Positions 17,333-25,951 of a DNA stretch of 54,340 nt are shown here, in pieces. How positions within the stretch are numbered: position 1 is the stretch's first letter; every line of letters starts with the position of its first letter. The stretch spans positions 1-54,340 of the forward strand of contig JAZRTK010000027.1 of assembly GCA_045651985.1 (NCBI GenBank). The letters are read 5' to 3'. Source of the DNA: SIG710 sp045651985 (GTDB taxonomy: Bacteria; Bacillota; Clostridia; Oscillospirales; CAG-272). The notes under the pieces are model-generated. The model was not told where the DNA came from. It worked only from the letters and a program-made list of their open reading frames with translations, and ran no database searches. A program made the translations under genes and the position numbers.

Positions 17333-19570
17333 ATGAACGGCTATAAGAATAGCGATAATATGAACCCCACTCCTCCGCACGAGAACCTGAATTGGCTCCT
17401 TGATATTATTCGGGGATCGGGAAGAAAATATGACGTAGACAAGATAAAAAAGGCATACGAGGTTGCCGACCGTCTCCACGAGGGACAAAGACGGGCAAGC
17501 GGAGAGGCGTATATCTCTCACCCTATCGCGGTGGCGGAGATAGTTGCCTCACTGGGTCTTGATACGGATTCTATCTGTGCTGCGCTGCTGCACGACACGG
17601 TGGAGGACTGTGCCGATAAGATAAGCCTTGAGGAAGAGGCGAAGATGTTCGGCACAGACGTTGCCATGCTGGTTGACGGTCTGACCAAGATCATGGATAT
17701 TGAATTTGCCGACGAGGAGGAGGCGCATATGGAGGATCTGCGAAAGATGCTCCTTGCTACCGTCCACGACGTGCGTGTCATCGTTATCAAGCTCTGTGAC
17801 AGACTGCATAACATGCGCACCCTTGGTGCAAAGAAAGAGGACAGACGCCGTGCAAAAGCGCTGGAGACCATGCATATATACGCACCTCTGGCACACCTGC
17901 TTGGTATCCAGAAATTGAAGCAGGAGCTTGAAAATCTCTCTCTTTACCACCTCGACCCTTACGGCTACAACGAGATACAGGACTATATCGAAAAGAAATA
18001 CGGCGAGTGCATGGACCTGATCGAAAAGGTTCGCTCTCGGGTTCAGGAGACCCTGGAAAAAACGGGCATGAAGTTTAATCTTGAGAGCCGTATCAAGTCG
18101 GTGTACAGCATCTACAAGAAGATGTATAACAAGGGCAAATCCTTTGACGAGATATACGACTTTTTCGCGCTTCGCATAATCTGCGACGAGGCGGTTGACT
18201 GCTACTCGGCACTTGGATTTATCCACGAGATGTATAAGCTGGTGCCCGGACGATTTAAGGACTATATATCCACACCTAAGCAGAATAACTATCAGTCTAT
18301 CCATACCACGGTCATCGGCGAGGACGGTATTCCTTTCGAGGTGCAGATACGATCCGCCGCCATGCATCAGATAGCAGAATACGGCGTTGCCGCTCATTGG
18401 AAATACAAGACGGGTGACAAGACGGGCGAGCAGGTGGATAAGCGGCTTGAAAAAATAGCCAGCTTTATTGAAGCCGAGGAGGGAACGAAAGACCCCGAGG
18501 ACTTCCTTGATACCTTCAAAACGGGAATCATTCAGGAGGAGATACTTGTATTTACTCCCAAAGGAGACGTTGTATCTCTGCCCGTTGGCTCAAACGTAAT
18601 CGACTTTGCTTATTCCATCCACTCCGCTGTCGGAAATAAGATGGTCGGCGCGAAGATAAACGGCATGATCGTACCAATCGACAAGGTCCCCCAGAACGGC
18701 GATATCGTTGAGATCATTACCTCAAATTCTTCAAAGGGACCCAGCCGCGACTGGCTCAAGATAGTCCGCACGGGCGAAGCGAAGAGCAAGATACGCCAAT
18801 GGTTCAAGAAGGAAAAGCGAGATGAGAATATTGCCGTCGGTAAGGGCATAATCGATGCCGAACTAAAAAAATATTCCCGCGCTTATACCGACGCACAGCG
18901 CGCGGAGATCGTAATGAACGTGGCAAAGCGCATCGGCGTGCAGTCGGCGGAGGATCTTTATAATACTATCGGTTACGGCGGTCTTTCCGTGTCGAAGATT
19001 GCCTTGAAGCTCCACGATGAATTTGCCCGAATCGTTAAAGTTGAGGAGCCCGAACAGACCCCGAACCAAATTCCCATAGCTAAGCCCCATAAACATCTAA
19101 AATCCAACAGCGGAATTATCATCGACGGCGAAGCGGGCTGTCAGATCAAGTTTGCAAAGTGCTGTAATCCGCTTCCCGGCGACTCTGTTATCGGATTTGT
19201 CACAAAGGGATTTGGAATCTCCGTTCACAAGCAGGATTGTCCCAACGTTGCGTCAGGCATGGCAAATCCCGAAAACGACGGACGCTGGGTAAGAGCCGAA
19301 TGGGAGGTCGACTATGCGGTAAGCACCGACGTCTACGAGGCTCTGCTTCAAATCTACGCATACAATTCTCTCACCTTAATGGCGGACATCACTATGACCT
19401 TGGCAGACATGAAGGTCTCGGTGCTGTCTATCAATACTCAGCAAAAGGGAAACGACAAAATAATTATAAACATGAAGATAGGCTGTAAAAATATCGACCA
19501 TTTCAAGTCCATTGTTTCAAGATTGCGCGGACTTCACGATATCGAGGACGTTACACGCGGATTTTCATGA
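17333..19570 (+). CDS. relA: Bifunctional (p)ppGpp synthetase/hydrolase RelA/SpoT (Rel)
   Basis: The 745-residue protein has the full Rel layout: an HD hydrolase domain (ISHP with His63, LLHDTVEDC with His87-Asp88), a synthetase domain (about 240-355, with GRFKDYISTPKQNNYQSIHT and FEVQIRSAAMH), a TGS domain (about 400-460, with VFTPKGDVVSLP) and a C-terminal zinc-finger/ACT region. Both active sites look intact, so it should make and degrade the stringent-response alarmone. It starts 50 bp after recJ behind GGGAGGT. recJ-relA-dtd is a common Firmicutes order. Confidence 0.97.
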   Translation: MNGYKNSDNMNPTPPHENLNWLLDIIRGSGRKYDVDKIKKAYEVADRLHEGQRRASGEAYISHPIAVAEIVASLGLDTDSICAALLHDTVEDCADKISLEEEAKMFGTDVAMLVDGLTKIMDIEFADEEEAHMEDLRKMLLATVHDVRVIVIKLCDRLHNMRTLGAKKEDRRRAKALETMHIYAPLAHLLGIQKLKQELENLSLYHLDPYGYNEIQDYIEKKYGECMDLIEKVRSRVQETLEKTGMKFNLESRIKSVYSIYKKMYNKGKSFDEIYDFFALRIICDEAVDCYSALGFIHEMYKLVPGRFKDYISTPKQNNYQSIHTTVIGEDGIPFEVQIRSAAMHQIAEYGVAAHWKYKTGDKTGEQVDKRLEKIASFIEAEEGTKDPEDFLDTFKTGIIQEEILVFTPKGDVVSLPVGSNVIDFAYSIHSAVGNKMVGAKINGMIVPIDKVPQNGDIVEIITSNSSKGPSRDWLKIVRTGEAKSKIRQWFKKEKRDENIAVGKGIIDAELKKYSRAYTDAQRAEIVMNVAKRIGVQSAEDLYNTIGYGGLSVSKIALKLHDEFARIVKVEEPEQTPNQIPIAKPHKHLKSNSGIIIDGEAGCQIKFAKCCNPLPGDSVIGFVTKGFGISVHKQDCPNVASGMANPENDGRWVRAEWEVDYAVSTDVYEALLQIYAYNSLTLMADITMTLADMKVSVLSINTQQKGNDKIIINMKIGCKNIDHFKSIVSRLRGLHDIEDVTRGFS

Positions 19571-19584
19571 GTAGGAAGGTTTAA

Positions 19585-20043
19585 ATGAAAGCTGTACTTC
19601 AAAGAGTAAAGAGCTCGTCGGTCATAGTTGACGGTCAGACGGTGGGCGCGTGCAAAAACGGACTTATGATACTGCTTGGCGTCGCCGTGGGTGACACCGA
19701 GGAGGATGCGGATCTGCTCGCCGCAAAAATATTGAAACTCCGTATTTTTGAGGATGAAAACGGTAAAATGAATAAGTCTGTTGTTGATATCGGCGGCGAG
19801 GCGCTTGTTGTTTCCCAATTTACGCTCCTTGCAAATTATGCTCATGGAAACCGCCCCGATTATCTGAACTCCGAAAAGCCCGACCGCGCAAAGGAGCTGT
19901 ATGAATATTTCGTCTCACTTATGCGCAGGGGACTTTCTCATGTGGGCACGGGCATTTTCGGCGCGGATATGGAAGTCAATATCGTAAACGACGGACCTGT
20001 AACTATCGTTATGGACAGCGAAGTTTTAAAGAAAAAACATTGA
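19585..20043 (+). CDS. dtd: D-aminoacyl-tRNA deacylase
   Basis: The 152-residue protein matches Dtd over its length: an MKAVLQRVKSSSVIVDG start, the SQFTL motif (about 79-83) and a C-terminal NDGPVTIVMDS (usual NxGPVT). Dtd removes D-amino acids, and glycine from tRNA-Ala, from mischarged tRNAs. It lies 14 bp after relA in the usual gene order. The segment after SQFTL reads LANYAHGNRPDY rather than the common YADTRKGRRPSF, a mild divergence. Confidence 0.95.
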   Translation: MKAVLQRVKSSSVIVDGQTVGACKNGLMILLGVAVGDTEEDADLLAAKILKLRIFEDENGKMNKSVVDIGGEALVVSQFTLLANYAHGNRPDYLNSEKPDRAKELYEYFVSLMRRGLSHVGTGIFGADMEVNIVNDGPVTIVMDSEVLKKKH

Positions 20044-20058
20044 AAGGGAAAAGCTCAG

Positions 20059-21555
20059 ATGAAGTTGATTTTAGAGGGAAATATCCCTGTAAATCGGTAT
20101 TATGTACAGATGCTCTGCATGATATATTACCCAGGTATGACCTTTTCCCAGTCGGAGGAGGACGGGCAGTCGATCACGCTTGAAGCGCACGTTGAGCGCA
20201 CAGATGACACTGTGACCGCTACCCTTACCCTCACAGACGACGGCAAAAGCTGTACCGCCTCCCATTCAAAGAATGTTGATAGTACCGTGTCCGAGGACAA
20301 GGCTATGAAGCTGGCAATCGGCGGCGCTATGTATAAAATAGGCAGTGAAATGCTTGATTACCGCCCCTCTTGGGGAATTTTGACAGGCGTGCGCCCATCA
20401 AAGGTCGCAACCGAGTTTCTCTCCGAGGGCAACAGTAAGACGAGGGTCAAAAAGATACTCACGGGCGACTATATGGTCACGCCCAAAAAGGCTCAGCTTG
20501 CCATTGACGTAGCTCTTGCGGAAAAGGAGATCATCGGTGCGCCGAGAAAGCGCGATTGCAGCGTTTATATTTCCGTGCCATTCTGTCCCACCAGATGTGC
20601 ATATTGCTCGTTCGTGTCCTATACCTCAAAGCGCTTGCTTTCGCTTATTCCCGAATACACACAACGCCTTTGCCTTGACATTGAGCGTACTTTTGCGCTC
20701 ATTGACGAGCTAAATATGAACGTAAAGACCGTCTATATCGGCGGCGGAACTCCAACCATCTTAACTTCTGAGCAGCTTGAATCCGTGCTTTCCACGGTTG
20801 CGCGCTGTACAGACGTTACACGCCTTGAGGAATACACCCTTGAGGGGGGCAGACCCGATACCATAGACGAGGAAAAGGTGGCGGTTGCCGTAAAATACGG
20901 AGTTACCCGCATGAGCGTCAACCCTCAGACGTTAAGTGATACTATACTTTGCGGTGTTGGCAGATGCCATAGCGGCGAGGATTTTTTCCGTGCCTATGAT
21001 ATTGTGCGCCGCGGCGGCATAAAATGTATCAATACAGACCTGATAGCAGGACTTCCTGGCGATCGCTTCAAGATCTTCTCCGACTCCTTTAAACGGGTTC
21101 TTGAGCTTGCCCCCGAGAATATTACGGTTCATACGTTCTGCGTCAAAAAATCCGCCGAGCTTAAAAAGCAGGGTCCTGAGATCTTTTCGGTGCGCGGCGG
21201 CGAGACAGGAAAGTGCATCGACTATTCTCAGCTTAAAGCAGTCCAGTCAGGCTATAAGCCCTACTATATGTATCGCCAAAAAAACTCGGTGGGCAATTTT
21301 GAGAACGTGGGCTTTGCAAAGCCGGGAACGGAAGGGCTCTATAACATTTACATGATGGAAGAGGTACATACTATTTTCGCTGCAGGAGCGGGTGCTGTCA
21401 CCAAGCTTGTTGAATATGACGGCGAAAACTGGAAGCGGACCAGGATAAAGAGGCTTTTCAGCCACAAATATCCGTACGAATATCTGGCGTCCGACAATTT
21501 TGACCAGATCGCACGCGAGACCCGCGCTTTTTTTGAGGACGTACCTCTTAATTGA
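20059..21555 (+). CDS. hemZ: HemZ-type coproporphyrinogen dehydrogenase-like radical SAM protein
   Basis: The 498-residue protein has the HemZ layout: an N-terminal domain with WGILTGVRPSKVATEF (about 110-125), then a radical SAM core with the cluster motif CPTRCAYC near residue 175 and IGGGTPTIL (about 222-230). HemZ is a HemN relative; whether this clade makes porphyrin or acts as another radical SAM enzyme is open, since no other haem genes are near. It follows dtd by 15 bp in a conserved relA-dtd-hemZ run. Confidence 0.9.
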   Translation: MKLILEGNIPVNRYYVQMLCMIYYPGMTFSQSEEDGQSITLEAHVERTDDTVTATLTLTDDGKSCTASHSKNVDSTVSEDKAMKLAIGGAMYKIGSEMLDYRPSWGILTGVRPSKVATEFLSEGNSKTRVKKILTGDYMVTPKKAQLAIDVALAEKEIIGAPRKRDCSVYISVPFCPTRCAYCSFVSYTSKRLLSLIPEYTQRLCLDIERTFALIDELNMNVKTVYIGGGTPTILTSEQLESVLSTVARCTDVTRLEEYTLEGGRPDTIDEEKVAVAVKYGVTRMSVNPQTLSDTILCGVGRCHSGEDFFRAYDIVRRGGIKCINTDLIAGLPGDRFKIFSDSFKRVLELAPENITVHTFCVKKSAELKKQGPEIFSVRGGETGKCIDYSQLKAVQSGYKPYYMYRQKNSVGNFENVGFAKPGTEGLYNIYMMEEVHTIFAAGAGAVTKLVEYDGENWKRTRIKRLFSHKYPYEYLASDNFDQIARETRAFFEDVPLN

Positions 21556-21577
21556 CTTTTCTAAGAAAGGATAACCC

Positions 21578-23206
21578 ATGCAGGATAAGGAAAGCAGTGC
21601 AAGACGGCAGCTGATGAGCGGCGTGGCGATAATGACTCTGTCCACAGCTATCGTTAAGATCATAGGGCTGGTCTATAAGATACCCATGCTCCGCCTTCTT
21701 CAAGAGGAGGGCATGGCTTATTTCAATGCGGCTTATAATATATATGTAATGTTTTATATGATCTCAACGGCGGGCTTACCCGTTGCCATATCTATTCTCG
21801 TGTCGGAAAACCGAGTTCACGGGAACTTTAAGAATATAAAGAAGATATATCGGGTAGCACTGTCTCTGTTTTTCGTTATCGGACTTGCGGGAATGCTCTG
21901 TATGCTCTTGCTGTCGGAGCAGTTTGCCCGCGCAATTGATATGGATCGGTCGGTGTGGTGTATTATCGCGATCGCTCCGACGCTGTTTTTTGTCTGCCTG
22001 TCAAGCGCCGTCCGCGGATATTTCCAGGGACATCAGATAATGGCGCATACGGGCGTGTCTCAGATAATCGAGGCATTGGCGAAAATGGTCATAGGTCTGT
22101 TTTTTGCGGCATGGGCTCTGAAAAAGGGCTACGATCTGCCCGTGGTCGCCGCGTTCGGCGTACTTGGACTTACGGTTGGCGTCGTTTTGTCCGCACTCTA
22201 TTTAGTCCTTGCCAAGATCGTGTTTGAGGCAAAGCATAAAAGCACGAACGAGCTCTGCACGCCTTATACGGACACGGCAAAGAAGATATTTTCCCGTCTT
22301 GTGAAAATTGCGATCCCTATTACACTAAGCTCATCGGTAATGGGTGTTACGCGAATCGTTGACACCGCACTGATCGCATCAAGATTGCAGGATATCGGTA
22401 TTTCGGTTGAGACCTCGACTCGAATGTACGGCGCGTACAGCACTCTTGCCGTGCCCATGTATAACCTGCCTCCCGCAATAATTTCGGGCATATCGCTGTC
22501 CCTTGTACCTATGCTGACATCGGCTATCGAGGCAAGAAACCGAGAAAAGGAGAAAATGGTCATTTCCTCTTCGCTCCGCGTGTGTGCGCTGTTTGCCATG
22601 CCTTGTGCTGTGGGAATATCAATGTTCAGCCGCCCCATTCTTGAATTGCTTTTTGCAGGTCAGACGTGGGCTATCGACACAGCCGCACCGCTACTTTCGG
22701 TGCTTGGAATCGCGGTGCTCTTTGCCTCAATGATGACTGTTACAAACGCCATTCTCCAGGCTTACGGTCAGGAAAGAAAGCCTATCATCTCAATGGCGCT
22801 GGGATGTACGGTAAATATCGTTTTCAATTATTTGCTTATTGGAAGCAAGACCTTTAATATCTACGGCGCGCCCCTGAGCACGCTCCTTTGCACCGCGACC
22901 GTAATGATCTTGAATTTCTGCTTCATCAAGAGATACGCCGTAGGATTTGACGGCGTAATAAAGCTTCTGTACCGACCAATGGCGGCGGCGGTGGTCTCGG
23001 TGGGCGGAGCATTTGGCATTTATATGCTTCTCCGCACAAAGCTGGGTATTTCAAACCTGTTCGCACTTGTGGGTATCGCGGTCGCCGCTTTGCTTTACGT
23101 TGTTCTGGCACTGGTTTTCCGCGCCGTTGAGATCGAGGACATCAAAATACTGCCCAAGGGCGCAGAGTTGCTCAAACTTTTCAGAAAATTAAGACTTGTT
23201 AAATAA
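21578..23206 (+). CDS. SpoVB/YtgP-type polysaccharide flippase (MOP superfamily)
   Basis: The 542-residue protein is hydrophobic throughout with about 14 predicted helices and the MurJ/SpoVB-like start (SGVAIMTLSTAIVKIIGLVYKIPM) near residue 15. Proteins of this group flip lipid-linked precursors; SpoVB and YabM act in spore cortex or cell-wall formation. Because it precedes mazG and the yab genes, it corresponds by position to B. subtilis yabM (yabM-mazG order). Confidence 0.92.
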   Translation: MQDKESSARRQLMSGVAIMTLSTAIVKIIGLVYKIPMLRLLQEEGMAYFNAAYNIYVMFYMISTAGLPVAISILVSENRVHGNFKNIKKIYRVALSLFFVIGLAGMLCMLLLSEQFARAIDMDRSVWCIIAIAPTLFFVCLSSAVRGYFQGHQIMAHTGVSQIIEALAKMVIGLFFAAWALKKGYDLPVVAAFGVLGLTVGVVLSALYLVLAKIVFEAKHKSTNELCTPYTDTAKKIFSRLVKIAIPITLSSSVMGVTRIVDTALIASRLQDIGISVETSTRMYGAYSTLAVPMYNLPPAIISGISLSLVPMLTSAIEARNREKEKMVISSSLRVCALFAMPCAVGISMFSRPILELLFAGQTWAIDTAAPLLSVLGIAVLFASMMTVTNAILQAYGQERKPIISMALGCTVNIVFNYLLIGSKTFNIYGAPLSTLLCTATVMILNFCFIKRYAVGFDGVIKLLYRPMAAAVVSVGGAFGIYMLLRTKLGISNLFALVGIAVAALLYVVLALVFRAVEIEDIKILPKGAELLKLFRKLRLVK

Positions 23207-23218
23207 AGGGAAAGAAAA

Positions 23219-24067
23219 ATGGAAAGAATCAAACTTATAGAAAAACTCAAATCTCAAAGTGTCTATTCCTTTGACGATCTGTGCGATGTTATGATGCTCC
23301 TGCGCAGTGAGGGCGGCTGTCCTTGGGACATAGAGCAGACTCACAAGAGTCTGAGAAAGGATTTTATCGAGGAGACTTACGAGGCGGTCGAGGCTATCGA
23401 TTCAGACGATATGGAGCTGTTGCGCGAAGAACTTGGCGACGTGCTTTTGCAGGTGGTTTTCCACGCTCGTATTGAGGAAGAACGGCAGAATTTTAACATG
23501 GGCGACGTTATCTCCGAGCTTGTGACCAAACTTATCCACCGCCACCCTCACGTTTTCGGCGAGGTCAAGGTCGGAAATGCCGCCGAGGTCCTTTCAAATT
23601 GGGATAAGATAAAGAACGACGAAAAACAACGCGTGACTTTTACCTCGCGTTTAAAATCCGTTCCCGTCTGCCTGCCCGCTCTTATGCGCGCCCAGAAGGT
23701 GGGGAAGAGAGCTAACATTTTTGACTTCCCGAATGCCGCGTCGGTTATCGAAAAAATAAAGGAAGAGATCATCGAGGTTGAGGAGGCCATCGATTCAAAG
23801 GAAAACGTCAAGGAGGAGATAGGCGATCTTCTGCTGGCTGTCACCAGCCTTGCAAGAAAATGCGAGATAGATTCCGAGGAAGCTTTGACAGGTGCAACCG
23901 ATAAATTTATCTCCAGATTCGAATCTCTTGAGACTGAACTTGAGAAATCGGGAAGAACCTTTGAAAATACCGATTTGTGTGAGCTCGATGACATTTGGGA
24001 GCAAATAAAAGCAAAAAAACAACAAAATATTCAAAAAAAATTTTCAAAACCCCTTGAAATTGGTTAA
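23219..24067 (+). CDS. mazG: Nucleoside triphosphate pyrophosphohydrolase MazG
   Basis: The 282-residue protein carries two MazG domains. The first has GGCPWDIEQTHKSLRKDFIEE (about 33-53) followed by the EExxE/ExxD metal-binding pattern (ELGDVLLQVVFHAR); the second repeats it (EEIIEVEEAI and EEIGDLLLAVTSLAR). It hydrolyses non-canonical or stress-related nucleoside triphosphates. Unlike B. subtilis YabN it lacks an N-terminal methyltransferase domain. The hup promoter lies over its last codons. Confidence 0.95.
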   Translation: MERIKLIEKLKSQSVYSFDDLCDVMMLLRSEGGCPWDIEQTHKSLRKDFIEETYEAVEAIDSDDMELLREELGDVLLQVVFHARIEEERQNFNMGDVISELVTKLIHRHPHVFGEVKVGNAAEVLSNWDKIKNDEKQRVTFTSRLKSVPVCLPALMRAQKVGKRANIFDFPNAASVIEKIKEEIIEVEEAIDSKENVKEEIGDLLLAVTSLARKCEIDSEEALTGATDKFISRFESLETELEKSGRTFENTDLCELDDIWEQIKAKKQQNIQKKFSKPLEIG

Positions 24068-24081
24068 AATTGTGGTATAAT
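24054..24081 (+). promoter_or_regulatory. Promoter of hup, overlapping the end of mazG
   Basis: TTGAAA (24054-24059) and TATAAT (24076-24081) are 16 bp apart and span the mazG stop codon at 24065-24067. It gives hup its own strong transcription inside the cluster. Confidence 0.85.
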
Positions 24082-24160
24082 GGACTCATAAGATGCAGTA
24101 TGGCTTTTGGGCCGAGTGCTTTTTATCAGAAATAAAAATGAAAGGTATGGATCAAAGAAA

Positions 24161-24433
24161 ATGAACAAGACACAGTTGATTGACGCAGTTGCAAAGTCCG
24201 CAAATCTTAAGAAGGCAGACGCTGAGGCAGCGGTAAACGCTGTTACAGCCGCTATCACATCCGCTCTCAAGGCTGGCGACAAGGTTCAGCTCATTGGCTT
24301 CGGTACATTTGAAGTTAAGGAAAGAGGAGCAAGAACAGGCAGAAACCCCAAGACAGGCGAGACAATCAAGATCGCTGCTTCCAAGCACCCCGCATTCTCT
24401 GCAGGTAAGGCTTTCAAGGACGCAGTAAACTGA
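24161..24433 (+). CDS. hup: HU family DNA-binding protein
   Basis: The 90-residue protein starts MNKTQLIDAVA and contains the HU hallmark GFGTFEVKERGARTGRNPKTG in the DNA-embracing arm, ending KHPAFSAGKAFKDAVN. It is the nucleoid architectural protein HU. The start ATG 24161 is chosen to match the family N-terminus; an in-frame ATG at 24107 would add a non-homologous extension. The ribosome binding site is weak. Codon use (AAG, GAG/CTC-rich) suggests high expression. Confidence 0.97.
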   Translation: MNKTQLIDAVAKSANLKKADAEAAVNAVTAAITSALKAGDKVQLIGFGTFEVKERGARTGRNPKTGETIKIAASKHPAFSAGKAFKDAVN

Positions 24434-24444
24434 TTTCATCCGAT

Positions 24445-24475
24445 AAAAAAGTCCCGATAAGATCGGGGCTTTTTT
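24445..24475 (+). terminator. Terminator of hup
   Basis: A 14-bp stem (24445-24458 with 24462-24475, one G-T pair) ends in T6. Confidence 0.9.
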
Positions 24476-24490
24476 ACGCAGAAAAGAAAT

Positions 24491-24736
24491 ATGAGAATTG
24501 ATAAGTATTTAAAGGTTGCAAGAATCATCAAGCGCAGGACTGTTGCAAACGAGGCCTGCGACACGGAGCACGTTTCCGTCAACGGAAAGCGCGTAAAGGC
24601 GTCCTACGACGTAAAGGAGAACGACGTTATCGAGATCACCATGGGTCAGAGAACTATAAAGATCCGTGTGGTGTCGGTAAAGGAGACGGTGGGAAAGGCG
24701 GACGCGTCCTCCCTTTATGAGGTGCTGTCTCAGTAA
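24491..24736 (+). CDS. rqcP: RqcP (YabO/Hsp15-like S4 domain protein)
   Basis: The 81-residue protein is a single S4 RNA-binding domain: MRIDKYLKVARIIKRRTVANEAC at the start and VKASYDVKENDVIEITMG in the middle. In B. subtilis the protein at this position, YabO, is RqcP, which binds 50S-peptidyl-tRNA and helps RqcH add C-terminal alanine tails in ribosome quality control. Position between mazG/hup and yabP supports orthology. The ribosome binding site is weak and A-rich. Confidence 0.92.
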   Translation: MRIDKYLKVARIIKRRTVANEACDTEHVSVNGKRVKASYDVKENDVIEITMGQRTIKIRVVSVKETVGKADASSLYEVLSQ

Positions 24737-24759
24737 TATTCCCGCCGAAAAAAGCATAT

Positions 24760-24791
24760 AAAATAGTGATCGCATGTGCGGTCACTATTTT
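24760..24791 (+). terminator. Hairpin/terminator between rqcP and yabP
   Basis: A 15-bp stem (24760-24774 with 24777-24791, one G-T pair) with a 2-nt gap at the tip, ending TTTT. It splits the housekeeping rqcP from the sporulation genes yabP-yabQ. Confidence 0.75.
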
Positions 24792-24808
24792 GCTTTCGGG
24801 GGATAATC

Positions 24809-25087
24809 ATGGCAGAAAATACGGAAATTCAGAAAAATCACGGGGTGCTTATTCGCGGACGTTCGCATCTTGAGATCACTGCCGTAACCGACGTTATCAG
24901 CTTTGATGAGGAGTCGGTAAATCTTGAGACGGAAATGGGAGAGATGCTCGTTGACGGCGAGGGGCTTCACGTAGGGACGCTGGACACGCAAAAGGGCGTT
25001 GTGGTCATTGACGGCAGGATAAACGGTCTGTATTACAGAACCGAGCAGCCGCGCAAAAAGGGAATAGGAAGGATCTTTTCAAGATGA
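24809..25087 (+). CDS. yabP: Sporulation protein YabP
   Basis: The 92-residue protein matches YabP: an early HGVLIRGRSHLEITAVTDVISFDEES segment and the middle GLHVGTLDTQKGVVVIDGRI. The family is sporulation-specific, expressed in the mother cell. ATG 24809 follows GGGGG at good spacing; an ATG at 24776 lies inside the preceding hairpin. The stop overlaps yabQ by 4 bp. I could not see a clear sigma-E promoter by eye. Confidence 0.92.
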   Translation: MAENTEIQKNHGVLIRGRSHLEITAVTDVISFDEESVNLETEMGEMLVDGEGLHVGTLDTQKGVVVIDGRINGLYYRTEQPRKKGIGRIFSR

Positions 25088-25545
25088 TATACGCCGCGCA
25101 CAGCATGTCGGCGGTTCTTTTGCTGTCCGCTTTGCTTGGGGCTTTCCTCGGGCTTGTCTATGACACGGTGAAATTTGTTCGAGAGATAATAAGTGTGAAA
25201 ATATCGGGGAAATACCGCCGTTTGATGTCGGTGTTTTGCTTCTCTTTAACCTTTGTTTTTGATCTGCTTTTCTTTTCTTTTTGCGGCATAGCCCTTTCGA
25301 TCTTTCTATTTTATACAAACGACGGAATTTTTCGTTTGTCTTCAGTGATGCTGACAGTCATAGGTTTTTGCGTTTATAGTGCAACTTTGGGCAAAATTAT
25401 ATACTCTTTGCTTAAATTTTTCGAAAAAATCTTCAAAAAAATAGTGATTTTTTCTCAAAAGGCTATTGCATTTCCAATAAAAAGCGTGTATAATATACTT
25501 GTAAAAGTCTCGGAGCGCTTTTCTGAATCGGAGAGCGGCTCGTAA
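25084..25545 (+). CDS. yabQ: Spore cortex biosynthesis protein YabQ
   Basis: The 153-residue protein has a GAFLGLVYDTVKFVRE segment near residue 20, typical of YabQ, and four or so membrane helices in its first 115 residues, then a basic tail. In B. subtilis YabQ is a mother-cell membrane protein needed for the spore cortex. It is translationally coupled to yabP (ATGA overlap). Confidence 0.9.
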   Translation: MIYAAHSMSAVLLLSALLGAFLGLVYDTVKFVREIISVKISGKYRRLMSVFCFSLTFVFDLLFFSFCGIALSIFLFYTNDGIFRLSSVMLTVIGFCVYSATLGKIIYSLLKFFEKIFKKIVIFSQKAIAFPIKSVYNILVKVSERFSESESGS

Positions 25546-25576
25546 TTGAAATAAGAAGAGAAAGGCGGTGTCAGTG

Positions 25577-25870
25577 ATGAACAGTGAAAGCTCGGGCGGC
25601 TTTGAGATCAAGGGCGTTATGAAATTGGCTGTCATTATGTTCATTGCCGCCGGAATAATCTCTTCTGCAAGAATGCTCGTAAAGTATAACGAGTACAGAG
25701 ACAAGATAGACGAGCTGTCCGCTCAGAAGGCAGAATACGAGGAAAGCATCGAGCGTATCCGCTACGAGCTTGAGCAGGAATTTGACGACACTTACGTTGA
25801 GAAGATCGCCAAGGAAAAGCTTAATTTGTGCCGCCCTGACGAGGTGGTGTACTATAACGGTCTTGAATAA
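25577..25870 (+). CDS. divIC: Septum formation initiator DivIC/FtsB family protein
   Basis: The 97-residue protein has one membrane helix (about 13-32) followed by a coiled coil (about 34-72, KIDELSAQKAEYEESIERIRYELEQE) and the family C-terminus (YVEKIAKEKLNLCRPDEVVYYN). It is part of the division septum FtsL-DivIB-DivIC complex. It ends the yab-divIC run found in most Firmicutes. ATG 25577 is preferred; GTG at 25568 is too close to the Shine-Dalgarno-like AAGGCGG. Confidence 0.92.
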   Translation: MNSESSGGFEIKGVMKLAVIMFIAAGIISSARMLVKYNEYRDKIDELSAQKAEYEESIERIRYELEQEFDDTYVEKIAKEKLNLCRPDEVVYYNGLE

Positions 25871-25900
25871 TCGCCGTCTGTTTTAAAACGGCGATTTTTT
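25869..25900 (+). terminator. Terminator of divIC
   Basis: A 9-bp stem (25869-25877 with 25888-25896) overlapping the stop codon runs into a T6 tract. Confidence 0.88.
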
Positions 25901-25951
25901 CATATCAAAACGTGAGAAAATTGTCGGAAAAGGTCCCGAAAGAGAGAAAAA

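Noticed and set aside
16225..18397. Minus-strand open frames of about 270-280 codons over recJ and relA
   Set aside because: Antisense shadows caused by codon bias; both host genes have intact motifs.
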